The notes beneath the pieces were generated by a model. It was not told the origin of the DNA. It ran no database searches and worked only from the letters and a program-made list of their open reading frames with translations. The translations under genes were made by a program, and so were the position numbers. Below are positions 50,045-58,709 of a DNA stretch of 64,000 bases, piece by piece; position 1 is the stretch's first letter; each line of letters begins with the position of its first letter. The stretch is taken from assembly GCA_964355975.1 (NCBI GenBank), contig CAYHFW010000001.1, forward strand, positions 259,250-323,249. Direction: 5' to 3'. This DNA comes from F1-60-MAGs104 sp964355975 (GTDB lineage Bacteria; Planctomycetota; Phycisphaerae; Phycisphaerales; SM1A02).

Positions 50045-51445
50045 CTAGCAATGGCTCATAGCGGCGCGCGCGCGAACGAGGTTCACAAAGAGACGCCCGC
50101 GCTCTTCGTAGTTTGTGAATTGGTCCCAACTTGCGCAGCCTGGCGAAAGCAAGAGCACATCGCCGCTCTTTGCGCGAGAAAACGCCTGTTCAACCGCACT
50201 CGTCAGCGAATCAAATCGCATTGCGGGAGGCGTTGCGGCGATCGCTGCAGCCGTCTCGCCAATGGCATAGAGCCCAGCCAACCTCGGTGCGAGGTCTCGG
50301 ATCGATGAGAGATCGATCTTCTTGTCATACCCGCCTGCAATGAGATGCACCCGTGCAGGGTCGTCGAATGATGCGAGAGCAAGTTGCGTCGCTTCTGGTG
50401 TGGTGGCCTTCGAGTCGTTGAAACACTGCACTCCGTTCACCGTCGCGACGGATTGCAGGCGATGTTCGAGCCCAGAGAATGAGCGAAGTGCAGTGCGCGC
50501 CCCATCGAGGTTCGCACTCTCACCATCGATCAACGCGCATGTTGCATTGATCGCGAGTGCCAATCGCGCATTGCGTCGTTGATGCGCTCCTGGAATCGAG
50601 AGTTCGATCGCGCTCGCGTCGGGAACAGCAGGGGAGTTCGCATTCAGCCACCACGCACCTGCGGTTGACTCCCGCGCGATGCGGCTCGACTGCTCGGGAC
50701 TCTCCTGCGCGAAAGAACTCAAGAAGTAATCACTCGAAGTCTGTTGTCGTCGAATCTGCGCCTTTGATTCGATGTAGTGCGCCAACGTGCCATGCCAGTC
50801 GACATGATTTGCAGCAATGTTTGTGAGTGCGGCGATCGTGGGTGACCACCCAGGCAATCCTGATTGCGCCGAGAGCCACCAGAGTTGTGCACTTGAGAGT
50901 TCGAGCACGGTCCATTCGCGCGCCGAACCCGCTGGGATGCCAAGCAGCGACCCGCCAATGTTGCCGCCGAGGCGCACTTCGCGACCTGAACCCGCGAGTG
51001 CGCACGCGGTCATGGCGGTCGTTGTTGACTTGCCCGCGCTGCCAGTGATGCCAATGACGCGATCGGTGCCGAGGCGCTCGACCGCGAGCCTGATTTCAGT
51101 CGTGACTTCAACGCCGGCCGCGCGTGCAGCGCACAAGAATCGATTCTCCCACGGTCGTGGCACCGCCGCGTTGGCGACGACAAGGTCAGTGTGCTCGAAG
51201 TCGTGCACATCGTGCGAGCCGAGCCTCACACTCATCGTCCCTGCGGCGATCGCACTAGCGATCGGTTCGAGCGAGCGCTCAAGAGTTTTCTCAGACGCGA
51301 GGTCGGTGATGTGCACGCGCGCGCCGCGCGCATGCAGCCACTGTGCGACCCCCAGTCCGCCGCCAAACTGTCCCAACCCCATCACGGTGACGCGCCGACC
51401 CGCAAACCACGCATCAGATTGGCTTGGATTCACTGGAGTGGGCAT
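50045..51445 (-). CDS. murD: UDP-N-acetylmuramoylalanine--D-glutamate ligase
   Basis: 466 residues. The Rossmann-like N-domain starts RRVTVMGLGQFGGGLGVAQW, the central domain has the ATP-binding GITGSAGKSTTT near 132-143 and LTNIAANHVDWHGTLAHYIE, and the C-domain has QCFNDSKATTPEATQLAL, with HLIAGGYDKKIDLSSI. It adds D-Glu to UDP-MurNAc-L-Ala in peptidoglycan synthesis. It ends with a normal SPGCASWDQFTNYEERGRLF block. The gene lies six bp from an ABC ATPase rather than in a dcw cluster; ftsW and murG are 10 kb away on the other strand. Confidence 0.96.
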   Translation of the reverse strand: MPTPVNPSQSDAWFAGRRVTVMGLGQFGGGLGVAQWLHARGARVHITDLASEKTLERSLEPIASAIAAGTMSVRLGSHDVHDFEHTDLVVANAAVPRPWENRFLCAARAAGVEVTTEIRLAVERLGTDRVIGITGSAGKSTTTAMTACALAGSGREVRLGGNIGGSLLGIPAGSAREWTVLELSSAQLWWLSAQSGLPGWSPTIAALTNIAANHVDWHGTLAHYIESKAQIRRQQTSSDYFLSSFAQESPEQSSRIARESTAGAWWLNANSPAVPDASAIELSIPGAHQRRNARLALAINATCALIDGESANLDGARTALRSFSGLEHRLQSVATVNGVQCFNDSKATTPEATQLALASFDDPARVHLIAGGYDKKIDLSSIRDLAPRLAGLYAIGETAAAIAATPPAMRFDSLTSAVEQAFSRAKSGDVLLLSPGCASWDQFTNYEERGRLFVNLVRARAAMSHC

Positions 51446-51451
51446 GTCAGA

Positions 51452-52348
51452 TCAGCGTCGCGCGCTCGCAGGGCGAAGACTGCCGAGTTCATTTCCTTCG
51501 GCGTCCAATCCAAGCAAGTCTTCGCGGTAATCATCAGCACTTCGTCTGCGGGTGATTGGCCCGTTCGCCGCCCCGCGAAGAAACTGATAGACAATCTGTT
51601 CATCGAGAGTGAGTTTTTCCGCTTCACTCTCGGGGAGTTTTCGAATGCGGTCGAAGGCCTCTCGTGTGTCCACCATGAGTACGCGACCGCCATCGAGCAT
51701 GACCATGCGGTCGGCAATCGTGAATGCTGAATCCATCTCATGGGTGACAACAACGCTCGTGACGCCAAAACTGCGGGTGAGTTCGAGAATGAGTTGATCG
51801 ATCTCGGCGCTCGTGACGGGGTCGAGACCCGCGCTTGGCTCGTCGTAAAACAGAATCTTTGGATCCATCGCCATCGCGCGCGCGAGACCGGCGCGCTTCA
51901 TCATTCCGCCAGAGATTTGCGAGGGAAGTTTGTTCGCGTGTGGACGCAGCCCCACGAGTTCAAGCTTCATCTTGACTTGAATGTCGATGATCTCTGGAGC
52001 GAGGTCGGTGTGCTCTTGCAAGGGCAATGCAACATTTTCACCGATGGTCATCGATTGAAAGAGCGCGCCTGACTGAAAGAGGATTCCAAACTGTTGCTTG
52101 AGCGCCGCCGATGCTTCGTCATTGAGTTTGGAAATGTCTTGCCCGAGCAACTCAATCGATCCCTCTGTCGCGGTGTGCGATCCAATCATGAGGCGCAGTA
52201 GGGTGGTCTTGCCGCAGCCAGAGCCCCCCATGATGACGACGGTCTCGCCCGCTCGAACATCGAGATTGACTCCCGTCAACACGGTTTGCGTGCCAAATGT
52301 CTTGACGAGGTCTCGAACCTTGATTCGGATTTCATCTCGGGGGGGCAT
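51452..52348 (-). CDS. ABC transporter ATP-binding protein, MlaF type
   Basis: 298 residues. The ATPase domain has Walker A GGSGCGKTT (41-49), then FGILFQSGALFQSMTIGENV, the signature ISGGMMKRAGLARAMAMDP and Walker B ILFYDEPSAGLDP, and the switch His in VVTHEMDSAF. The SGALFQSMTIGENV and GGMMKRAG patterns are those of MlaF-type ATPases that move phospholipids with an MlaE permease and an MCE protein. No permease or MCE gene is adjacent, so the partner must be elsewhere. It has a 50-residue C-terminal tail rich in Arg and Asp, with an unusual SLRPASARR end. Confidence 0.9.
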   Translation of the reverse strand: MPPRDEIRIKVRDLVKTFGTQTVLTGVNLDVRAGETVVIMGGSGCGKTTLLRLMIGSHTATEGSIELLGQDISKLNDEASAALKQQFGILFQSGALFQSMTIGENVALPLQEHTDLAPEIIDIQVKMKLELVGLRPHANKLPSQISGGMMKRAGLARAMAMDPKILFYDEPSAGLDPVTSAEIDQLILELTRSFGVTSVVVTHEMDSAFTIADRMVMLDGGRVLMVDTREAFDRIRKLPESEAEKLTLDEQIVYQFLRGAANGPITRRRSADDYREDLLGLDAEGNELGSLRPASARR

Positions 52349-52351
52349 TGG

Positions 52352-53032
52352 TTATTTTTTCTCAGATGGTGGGGCTGGTGGGTAGCGCAATTCGCCTTTG
52401 TCGGCATCGTGAATGACGACGCTGCGAAGTTTCAGCGAGAGCGCGCCCGTGGCGGATGCGAGTTCGATCGCGCATGTCGCACGCATGCGCCCATTCGCAA
52501 AGTCGAGTTGGTAATCGCCAACAAAATCCTGTCCAGCCGCTGGGGCTTGCGAGGGACCAGTGGTTGTGTCGAGGGCCGCACTGGCAAATGCGCCGTATCG
52601 CGCCTTCAACTCTGTCAGGAATGCCTGCGCGTTTTCGCTGTCATTGCCATCAGCCGCAGTTGCGGCAAAACACTGCTGAAATGCCGCGAGATCGCCGTGA
52701 TCGCCCGCGAGAAACGCAGTTTGTGGGCCGGTGAAAACTGGGACAAAGACCGTGTTGTACCCCTTCACTCCAACGACAACCTGCCCAATCGTCGCAAGAC
52801 TCGCGATGACGATTGCGAGGACAGCGATCCAGCGACCGCTCAGCGTGCGATCTCGAATCGTGGCGAAGACGGCAATGGCGCCGGTCACGAGTCCAGCGAG
52901 CGTCGTCAATGGGCAGCAGAAGATCACCGAAAGCACGAGCGACGTGATGGCGAGTTTGCTGACTCGTTGCGGCGCATTGCCCGATGTGCCGTCCAAAAAA
53001 GATGTGTCAAGGTTCTGGGGTGCGCTGCTCAT
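52352..53032 (-). CDS. Membrane protein with DUF4190-like helical N-terminus, unknown function
   Basis: 226 residues. Two to three hydrophobic helices fill 30-90 (LAITSLVLSVIFCCPLTTLA, then LVTGAIAVFATI and WIAVLAIVIASLATIGQVV), the pattern of DUF4190 proteins. A soluble C-terminal domain of about 130 residues follows, periplasmic, with an Ala/Asp-rich helix (FLAGDHGDLAAFQQCFAATA) and a beta-rich end. No known function. It ends 3 bp before the MlaF-type gene and overlaps the upstream gene by four bases, so it may be co-expressed with the transporter ATPase. It looks like a paralogue, in layout, of the gene before it. Confidence 0.72.
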   Translation of the reverse strand: MSSAPQNLDTSFLDGTSGNAPQRVSKLAITSLVLSVIFCCPLTTLAGLVTGAIAVFATIRDRTLSGRWIAVLAIVIASLATIGQVVVGVKGYNTVFVPVFTGPQTAFLAGDHGDLAAFQQCFAATAADGNDSENAQAFLTELKARYGAFASAALDTTTGPSQAPAAGQDFVGDYQLDFANGRMRATCAIELASATGALSLKLRSVVIHDADKGELRYPPAPPSEKK

Positions 53033-53715
53033 TTGGGGGTGAGGGTAGCAGGCGCGGCAGAGTCGTTCGTTGCAGAGAAGGTGAACTGAGGCGGATCGCC
53101 TGTGGCAGCTGCACTGTCGGGGGATCCAATAGCGATCGATCGAATGCGCACCGTTGGCAGGAGCGTCGCGATGTCTGATCCAACATCGACTTCGACCGCG
53201 GCAAATGTGTGAATCGTCGATGACTCAAGCATCACCCGATAGCGCGCGCGCGCGGGAATGCCAGCGGAGAGTGAGAGTTGAGTGACGCTCGCTGCCGTGA
53301 GCGGGCCGAGGTGGCTGCGCACGGAGCGTCTGAACTCGAGAAGGGCAATCGGATCGACCTCGACCCACCACGCAGAGGGGTCAAGATCAGAATTCAGAGT
53401 TTGGTCGACTGCCGCGCGCACCTCAGAACTCATCACGTTCAGTCCAGTCGTTTGAAACCTGTTGCCGATCACCCACGAGCCGAGGCCGATCAGCAGGCTT
53501 GCAATCATTGACCCAATCGCGAGTCGCCGTCCAGTGAGTTGCCCCGAGGAGCGCCGAATTCGAGAGAGAGAAAAACCGCCGACAGCGATTCCAATCATTG
53601 CCGCAGCAGGACAACACGCCAAGAGCGTGCCTGCGAGTGCAACGAATGCAAGAGGATCGGTCCGTGGTGGTCGTTTCTCTGAACCGTGTGGATCCGTTAT
53701 GGGCAAGCGCCCCAC
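53029..53715 (-). CDS. Membrane protein with DUF4190-like N-terminus, unknown function
   Basis: 228 residues. The two N-terminal helices (LAFVALAGTLLACCPAAAMI and GIAVGGFSLSR region, with LAIGSMIASLLIGLGSWVIG) and the linker RIRRSSGQLTGRRLA resemble the neighbouring 226-residue gene, and the soluble C-terminal domain has EVRAAVDQTLNSDLDPSAWW and a beta-rich end. It could be the product of a duplication. It overlaps the next gene by four bases (ATGA type) and its 5' end overlaps the metalloprotease stop by 19 bp, so a start further downstream is possible. Function unknown. Confidence 0.7.
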   Translation of the reverse strand: MGRLPITDPHGSEKRPPRTDPLAFVALAGTLLACCPAAAMIGIAVGGFSLSRIRRSSGQLTGRRLAIGSMIASLLIGLGSWVIGNRFQTTGLNVMSSEVRAAVDQTLNSDLDPSAWWVEVDPIALLEFRRSVRSHLGPLTAASVTQLSLSAGIPARARYRVMLESSTIHTFAAVEVDVGSDIATLLPTVRIRSIAIGSPDSAAATGDPPQFTFSATNDSAAPATLTPK

Positions 53716-56012
53716 GCGGCAAGAATGACTGACAGATCAAGCCCGTCAACGAGTCCGCTTCCGTTGACATCACCTGTGGGACCCGTTGAGCCCCATGCAG
53801 CAAGCACGACCGTGAGGTCGGCGGCGTCAACAAACAAATCGCCATCGAGATCTGCAGGGCAGTTCACAACGCACGAGATCGTGATTGATCCGCTGCCGCC
53901 AGCAGTCGCACCGCCGACTCGGATGTGATAGTGATTGCCAGTGAGCCCGCTGAACGTTGCTGTTGACGTGCCATTGGCACAGCCTGTTGTGTTGTCATTG
54001 CACCCAGCAACCGCAGTCGACTGGGATGGGCAGAGCGAACTGGCTGTGTAAATGACGATGCGCGAATCAAATCCTGCGCTGCCACAGGTAGTGACGGTGG
54101 TAATTCCTGTGCAGGTCGCGAGGTAATCAAACCAGACATCCTTCGCGATGGCACCAGTTGCGTCAGCGGTGCACGTCGATGGAATCGTGAACGGACTATC
54201 GGTTGCGTCCGTTGAATTGAATGTTGTCGATCCGACGGTCACCGCGGTCGCCCCTTGGCACTCGTCGTTGGCGGGTGGCGGTGGAGTGACAACGACATAG
54301 ACATTCACATCATCGAGATACCAATTGTCTCCAGTGTCATTTCCATCGACGCGAAATCGCAGCCGGAACTGATTATGTCGCGCGTTGGTAGGAAGCGTGT
54401 GCGTGTAGGTCGTGAACGCTGTCTGGTTCGTTCCGTCTGAAGTCAGCGTGTTGAGGAGAGTCCAGTCCAGGGTATTGCTGAGGTACTCAACAATGAATGT
54501 TTCACCCGCTTCGACGCCAGACCGTTCAACTTTGTAACTCGCTGTCGCTGACGAAGTGCCACCGAGCAACATGAAATTTGTGCGCACCTCATCGTCGTCG
54601 TACGCGCCTGTTCCGGTCGACGCAAGGTTTAATGAGTAGAGGGCCGATGGTTCATTCGCCGCGTTTGCGTTGACCGAACCGCCGTCGTTGTATGTCCAGC
54701 GCGCAGTGGCAAGTGTGGTTGCAGCGAATGTCTCAGCGAATGGCATCACAACTGGAGTTGGACGTGCGAAGTCGCAGCCGACCTGTCCGAGGTAGGTCGT
54801 CGCTTCGGAGATGGTCAGCGCATCGAATTTCAAGTTGCTTCCAGAGATACCACCGCAGCCGCCGTTCGACGAACACATGATGTGGCATGCGCTTGCGCCT
54901 TGCGTATCGCAGTGTGTCCCATCCCAGTTGTGGCCGAGTTCATGTGCCGAAAGCGAGATGCGGAATCCGAGCGTCGTTGTGTAACGACTCTCGACGACTC
55001 CGTACTGCGCGTTATTGATCGCATTGCACACAACGCCGAGATAGGCGAGTCCGATCGTGCCGCCAGCGAAACCGTATCCAGAGAACATGTGTGAAATGTC
55101 GCGGTAGATTCCTGACTCGGGCGCAGAAGCCCACTTGGCTGAGAACTCTCCAAGCCGTCCGTCAATCGTGGTCGATGTGTACGGATCGGCGACATCGGAG
55201 CGCACGACGACCGTTCCAAGTTCGAAGCTGATATTGATGTCTCGGTCGTAGATCGTGTTGACGTTGCTGATGATCAACTCAACATCGTTGACCGTGTTGG
55301 GAATGCTCGAAGCGTTCTTCTGAAAGAACTCATAGTCCGTCTCGCAGCCGATTTCGATCTGAGAAGGAGTTGTTCCGGCGATACCGCCATCGTTCGCTCC
55401 CTGTCCAGCATCGATTGCTGCGGAGAGTGGCGATTGGTACTTACCAATAGGAAATCCAGGGCGGCCCAACGCGCATCCGCGTCCATCTGGAATCGCGTCG
55501 GACGTCGAATACGAGACGTGCTGTCCAGTGGTGCGCAGTTCTGGCCGAAAGTCGCTCAGTGGTTGGATGACCCATGTCGTCTCATCTTCGAGGTGGATGA
55601 CTCCACTGAAGCCAGTTGGAAGCAGCGATCCAGTGACGATCGTTCCTGGTCGTCCCACGAGTGAGCCGCGGTAGGTGCGAATGGCGGGAGCTGCCACTTC
55701 GTTGAGCACTCCGTTGCCCGAATCAACCAATACCTTGAACCCGTCGCTGCGAATCGAAATCTTGTCCACCGCGACGGTTGCTGATCCACTCTGCACGGGC
55801 ATTGAGAACTCAAAGTGCGCTGGAAGGGCTGTTGGCAACGTTGGCGCGCAGAGTTGAAATCGCGAGAGTTCGCGAATCGTGAGGTCGGCGCTCTCGAGTC
55901 GTGGGGACTTCTTCGAGACGTCCGCACCAGCGTTGAGGGCAACGAGTGCAACCATGGCGACAAGAGTCATAGCGACGGCACCCGATGGGCGGCCGATGTG
56001 GGGTGTAAGCAT
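53697..56012 (-). CDS. Secreted reprolysin-like zinc metalloprotease with dockerin-like C-terminus
   Basis: 771 residues. An N-terminal signal sequence (ATG at 56012 or 55970) is followed by a propeptide-like region to about 195. The catalytic zinc motif HELGHNWDGTH starts at His357, as HExxHxxGxxH, with nearby conserved Cys pairs, typical of M12-type (ADAM-like) proteases. Then comes a beta-sandwich region and a Cys-rich domain (PPPPANDECQGATAVTVG, near 585-715) with many Thr/Ser. The last 55 residues hold two Asp-rich repeats: CPADLDGDLFVDAADLTVVL, then DVNGSGLVDGLDLSVILAAW, like dockerin EF-hands binding calcium. It is secreted and might be surface-attached. The substrate is unknown. Confidence 0.88.
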   Translation of the reverse strand: MLTPHIGRPSGAVAMTLVAMVALVALNAGADVSKKSPRLESADLTIRELSRFQLCAPTLPTALPAHFEFSMPVQSGSATVAVDKISIRSDGFKVLVDSGNGVLNEVAAPAIRTYRGSLVGRPGTIVTGSLLPTGFSGVIHLEDETTWVIQPLSDFRPELRTTGQHVSYSTSDAIPDGRGCALGRPGFPIGKYQSPLSAAIDAGQGANDGGIAGTTPSQIEIGCETDYEFFQKNASSIPNTVNDVELIISNVNTIYDRDINISFELGTVVVRSDVADPYTSTTIDGRLGEFSAKWASAPESGIYRDISHMFSGYGFAGGTIGLAYLGVVCNAINNAQYGVVESRYTTTLGFRISLSAHELGHNWDGTHCDTQGASACHIMCSSNGGCGGISGSNLKFDALTISEATTYLGQVGCDFARPTPVVMPFAETFAATTLATARWTYNDGGSVNANAANEPSALYSLNLASTGTGAYDDDEVRTNFMLLGGTSSATASYKVERSGVEAGETFIVEYLSNTLDWTLLNTLTSDGTNQTAFTTYTHTLPTNARHNQFRLRFRVDGNDTGDNWYLDDVNVYVVVTPPPPANDECQGATAVTVGSTTFNSTDATDSPFTIPSTCTADATGAIAKDVWFDYLATCTGITTVTTCGSAGFDSRIVIYTASSLCPSQSTAVAGCNDNTTGCANGTSTATFSGLTGNHYHIRVGGATAGGSGSITISCVVNCPADLDGDLFVDAADLTVVLAAWGSTGPTGDVNGSGLVDGLDLSVILAAWGACP

Positions 56013-56080
56013 GAGAGAAATGTAACTCGGTCTTCGAATTCGTCCACCAAACGGTAGAAAAATGGCGAGATTTTGACGAT

Positions 56081-56112
56081 AAAAAAACCGCCCAGCGTGT
56101 GCTGGGCGGTTT
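56081..56112 (-). terminator. Intrinsic terminator
   Basis: On the minus strand a 12-bp perfect stem (AAACCGCCCAGC and GCTGGGCGGTTT) with a 4-nt loop is followed by further T residues, seven T in all from the stem end. It lies about 35 bp past the stop of the gene ending at 56147. Confidence 0.9.
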
Positions 56113-56146
56113 GAAAGTCATCGAAGCGAAACGCGAATCAGGTCGA

Positions 56147-57574
56147 TCAGTTCCAAGCCGACAAGACCAGCGCCAAGTCGGCGCCGTCAGTCGTGCCGTT
56201 GCCGTCAACGTCGCCGCATGCACTTGCCCAGCAGCTGAGCAAGGTCGCAAGGTCAGCGCCGTTGATCGAGCCGTCGCAGTTCAAGTCTGCGTCAGCGCAT
56301 GGAGGAGCGACTGGAAGAGGCTTCTTGCCTTGCACAGAGACTGTTGTCGCTGTGCTTGTTGCGGTTGGTGCCTTCCAGATTCCAAGAGTGAGAATCTGCG
56401 AAGCGTCGGTTGGCGCCGAGTTCGCATCGAACTCGAACGTGTGCATCGTCGACCAACGAATCGCGTGCGCGTTCGTGTTCGAGTTTGGTTCGCACGCCCA
56501 AGTAATCGCGCTGCTGGTCTGAGTCACAGTCCACGGAACATTCGTGTATGTGTCGCCTGAGTGATTGAACGGCGCGTGATACGAAATGTTCGAGAGGACC
56601 ACGCCAGTTGCCAACGGAACTGAGAACGATCCACCGTTGCGGTCGCTGTTCAGATTAAAGACCGCATATGAGTAGTGGTAGGTTCCGTTGGTGTTGAGTG
56701 TGCAACGACTGCCGACGATGAATCGACCGTCGCCCGCAACGTCGTACTCACGAATCGCCACGTCCGTGTGAACGGTCTGCCAAGCGTAGATCGCAGGAAT
56801 CTGCTGAAAGGTTGCACCCGTGAGTGTCAGCGCATACCCAGTCGACCCATACGTCGTTCCGACCGTGATCTTGCGGTACGAGGCATTGTTGTTGTCATTG
56901 CCCGACGAGGCGTCCTGCACTTGAACGTACTGCCCTTCGATGAAGTACTGGGCGCCAGCATTCATTGTTGAGTCGAGATCATTCTTTGGCACGGTGATGC
57001 GCTCGCGGATCGACGATGGGTATCCAGTCGGAATCGCAGGGTCTGCATAGGTGCCCGAGTAGACGCCTGTCGCAGCGTTGATGCCGTAGCGGCTCTTCAA
57101 GTCGCTCTGTCCGCCGTTGAGTCCCGATGAATATGGATCGGAGCATCCCACCCCAAGCACTGTTGGGCATCCGCTGCCTGCTGGAGTACATGCACCACAG
57201 AGAGTTCCTTGCAGCGCGCAGAACCCGTGCTTGATCCAACTCTGACCGATTTGCTTGATCACGCCGTTCTTCACGCGGTAAATATTCTGCGGCATGACCG
57301 GATGGGTCGTCGATGGATTTGGTTCCCACAGAAGTTGCTGATTGCCGATGTTGCAGCTCGTGGTTCCGACTGCGTACGCGCAGTAGGTGACGCCCTGCCA
57401 CGTCGCTGGGGCGTACGCCGAGATGTCTGGCAGCGCACCGACGATCACGTCAGGTCCCGCGGCCACACCGCCATCACCGCCATCGCCACCAGGAAGCGCG
57501 GTCGCGTTCAGTTGACCGATGAATACGGCGAGTCCGCCGAGTCCGAGTACACCAACGATTGTTCCAGTCTTCAC
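56147..57574 (-). CDS. Secreted protein with C-terminal dockerin-like repeats, function unknown
   Basis: 475 residues. A weak signal sequence (GTIVGVLGLGGLAVFIGQLN) is followed by a Gly/Asp-rich segment (GGDGGDGGVAAGPDVIVGAL). The long central part is beta-rich with several Cys (FCALQGTLCGACTPAGSGC, near 113-131) and a GQYVQVQDASSGNDNNNASY stretch. The C-terminal 50 residues carry two Asp-rich repeats (CADADLNCDGSINGADLATL and DVDGNGTTDGADLALVLSAW), as in the metalloprotease. No enzyme motif is recognised. It is likely secreted or surface-bound. It has its own terminator and may be transcribed alone. Confidence 0.78.
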   Translation of the reverse strand: MKTGTIVGVLGLGGLAVFIGQLNATALPGGDGGDGGVAAGPDVIVGALPDISAYAPATWQGVTYCAYAVGTTSCNIGNQQLLWEPNPSTTHPVMPQNIYRVKNGVIKQIGQSWIKHGFCALQGTLCGACTPAGSGCPTVLGVGCSDPYSSGLNGGQSDLKSRYGINAATGVYSGTYADPAIPTGYPSSIRERITVPKNDLDSTMNAGAQYFIEGQYVQVQDASSGNDNNNASYRKITVGTTYGSTGYALTLTGATFQQIPAIYAWQTVHTDVAIREYDVAGDGRFIVGSRCTLNTNGTYHYSYAVFNLNSDRNGGSFSVPLATGVVLSNISYHAPFNHSGDTYTNVPWTVTQTSSAITWACEPNSNTNAHAIRWSTMHTFEFDANSAPTDASQILTLGIWKAPTATSTATTVSVQGKKPLPVAPPCADADLNCDGSINGADLATLLSCWASACGDVDGNGTTDGADLALVLSAWN

Positions 57575-57735
57575 GAGTTTTCTCCATATGGAATGAACGC
57601 AAGAAACTCGTCACGCGACGAGCGTCTACTTTCGAGCACCACCACAAGGCTACGGTAACCCGAGAAATGGGTTGCGGCAACAAATCCGTAACAATTGCGT
57701 CAATTTTTTCAAACGTTCAGGGCAAAAGCGATGCG

Positions 57736-57773
57736 CAAAAACCCAAAGCGCCGGCGAGATGAGTCGCCGGCGC
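57736..57773 (-). terminator. Probable intrinsic terminator
   Basis: On the minus strand a 10-bp perfect stem (GCGCCGGCGA and TCGCCGGCGC) with a 6-nt loop is followed by TTTGGGTTTTTG. It lies about 40 bp past the stop of the PEP-CTERM-like gene ending at 57813. The downstream T-run is broken, so it is a weaker call. Confidence 0.65.
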
Positions 57774-57812
57774 AATGCGAGTGCAGAGAAATTTGTCTTG
57801 CTAGTTGCGTTG

Positions 57813-58457
57813 CTAGTTGCGGCGTTTTCGCGCTCCAGTGAACAGCGCGATTGCACCTACAAACATTGTTGCTGGGGCTGGAAGTGTCAAAGTGCGATTT
57901 CCGGTTGAGTTTGGTGACGCACTCGATGGGCGCCAATCGACATCCAACGCAGCCGAAAACTGAAAGACGGTCGGCAGCAGATTCGTGCCTGCGATCTGCA
58001 TGATTTTGACTTTGAGAGTCGATCCAACAGTCACGCCACCTGAACTGAGCGCAGGAAGTCCCCATGCGGCACCTGCGGCGATCGTTGGTCCACCGTCCGT
58101 CCAATTGAGCACCGTGCCATGATCGTTCCAGAGTCCCGTAATCGAGACGTAGGAATCGCTCAGGACCGCCGACTCCTCGTCGGTCGACCAGTTTGGATTC
58201 CATGATCCACTTGGGTATGCGGTGTCGGAATGTTGAACATTCATCATCGATCCGCTTGTGACTTCCCAGTTCTTGACCTTGACAATCTGGTCAGTTGCTG
58301 CAGAGAAGTTGGCATAGACGCTGTAGACCCAGCGACCATTCACGAATTGTGCGGGACTGACTGTTACCCCGATGAAGCTTGCTTGTGCCTCGTGGGTGGT
58401 CAGTGCAGAGATTGCAGTCAACGCAGAGACCAATAATCCAACTGAGTTGTAGTTCAT
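57813..58457 (-). CDS. Secreted PEP-CTERM-like protein, paralogue A
   Basis: 214 residues from ATG 58457, with AAGGG upstream. The signal peptide (NSVGLLVSALTAISALTTHE) ends near AQA. The mature part has FIGVTVSPAQFVNGRWVYSV, SVYANFSAATDQIVKVKNW and SDSYVSITGLWNDHGTV. The last 25 residues are a sorting tail: PAPATMFVGAIALFTG then ARKRRN, a PEP-CTERM-like pattern (PAP for PEP) with a hydrophobic helix and basic end. It may be processed and attached to the cell surface by an exosortase encoded elsewhere. The gene ending at 58710 is a paralogue. Confidence 0.82.
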   Translation of the reverse strand: MNYNSVGLLVSALTAISALTTHEAQASFIGVTVSPAQFVNGRWVYSVYANFSAATDQIVKVKNWEVTSGSMMNVQHSDTAYPSGSWNPNWSTDEESAVLSDSYVSITGLWNDHGTVLNWTDGGPTIAAGAAWGLPALSSGGVTVGSTLKVKIMQIAGTNLLPTVFQFSAALDVDWRPSSASPNSTGNRTLTLPAPATMFVGAIALFTGARKRRN

Positions 58458-58612
58458 CTTTTCCCTTTTCCTTGCTTTCCGATTGAGGCCTCCCAGCCAC
58501 AATCTGCTCTCCCATCACATTCCCTTGATTTCGCTTACGTACCCCGTTGGGGGTGTCGCCCCGCGGCAACGTACCGATTATGCCCCGAGATCGGACGAAT
58601 GCAAGTAATAAA

Positions 58613-58645
58613 GGAAAAAACCACCACCTTTTTTAGGGGTGGTGG
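58613..58645 (-). terminator. Intrinsic terminator
   Basis: On the minus strand CCACCACC and GGTGGTGG form an 8-bp stem around a CCTAAAAAA loop and are followed by TTTTTTCC. It lies about 65 bp past the stop of the second PEP-CTERM-like gene. Confidence 0.8.
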
Positions 58646-58709
58646 ATTGAAATCGCTTCCCAACGGGTTTTCAGGTCAACTCCTGAGAACCCATTTGCCG
58701 AATCGTGCC

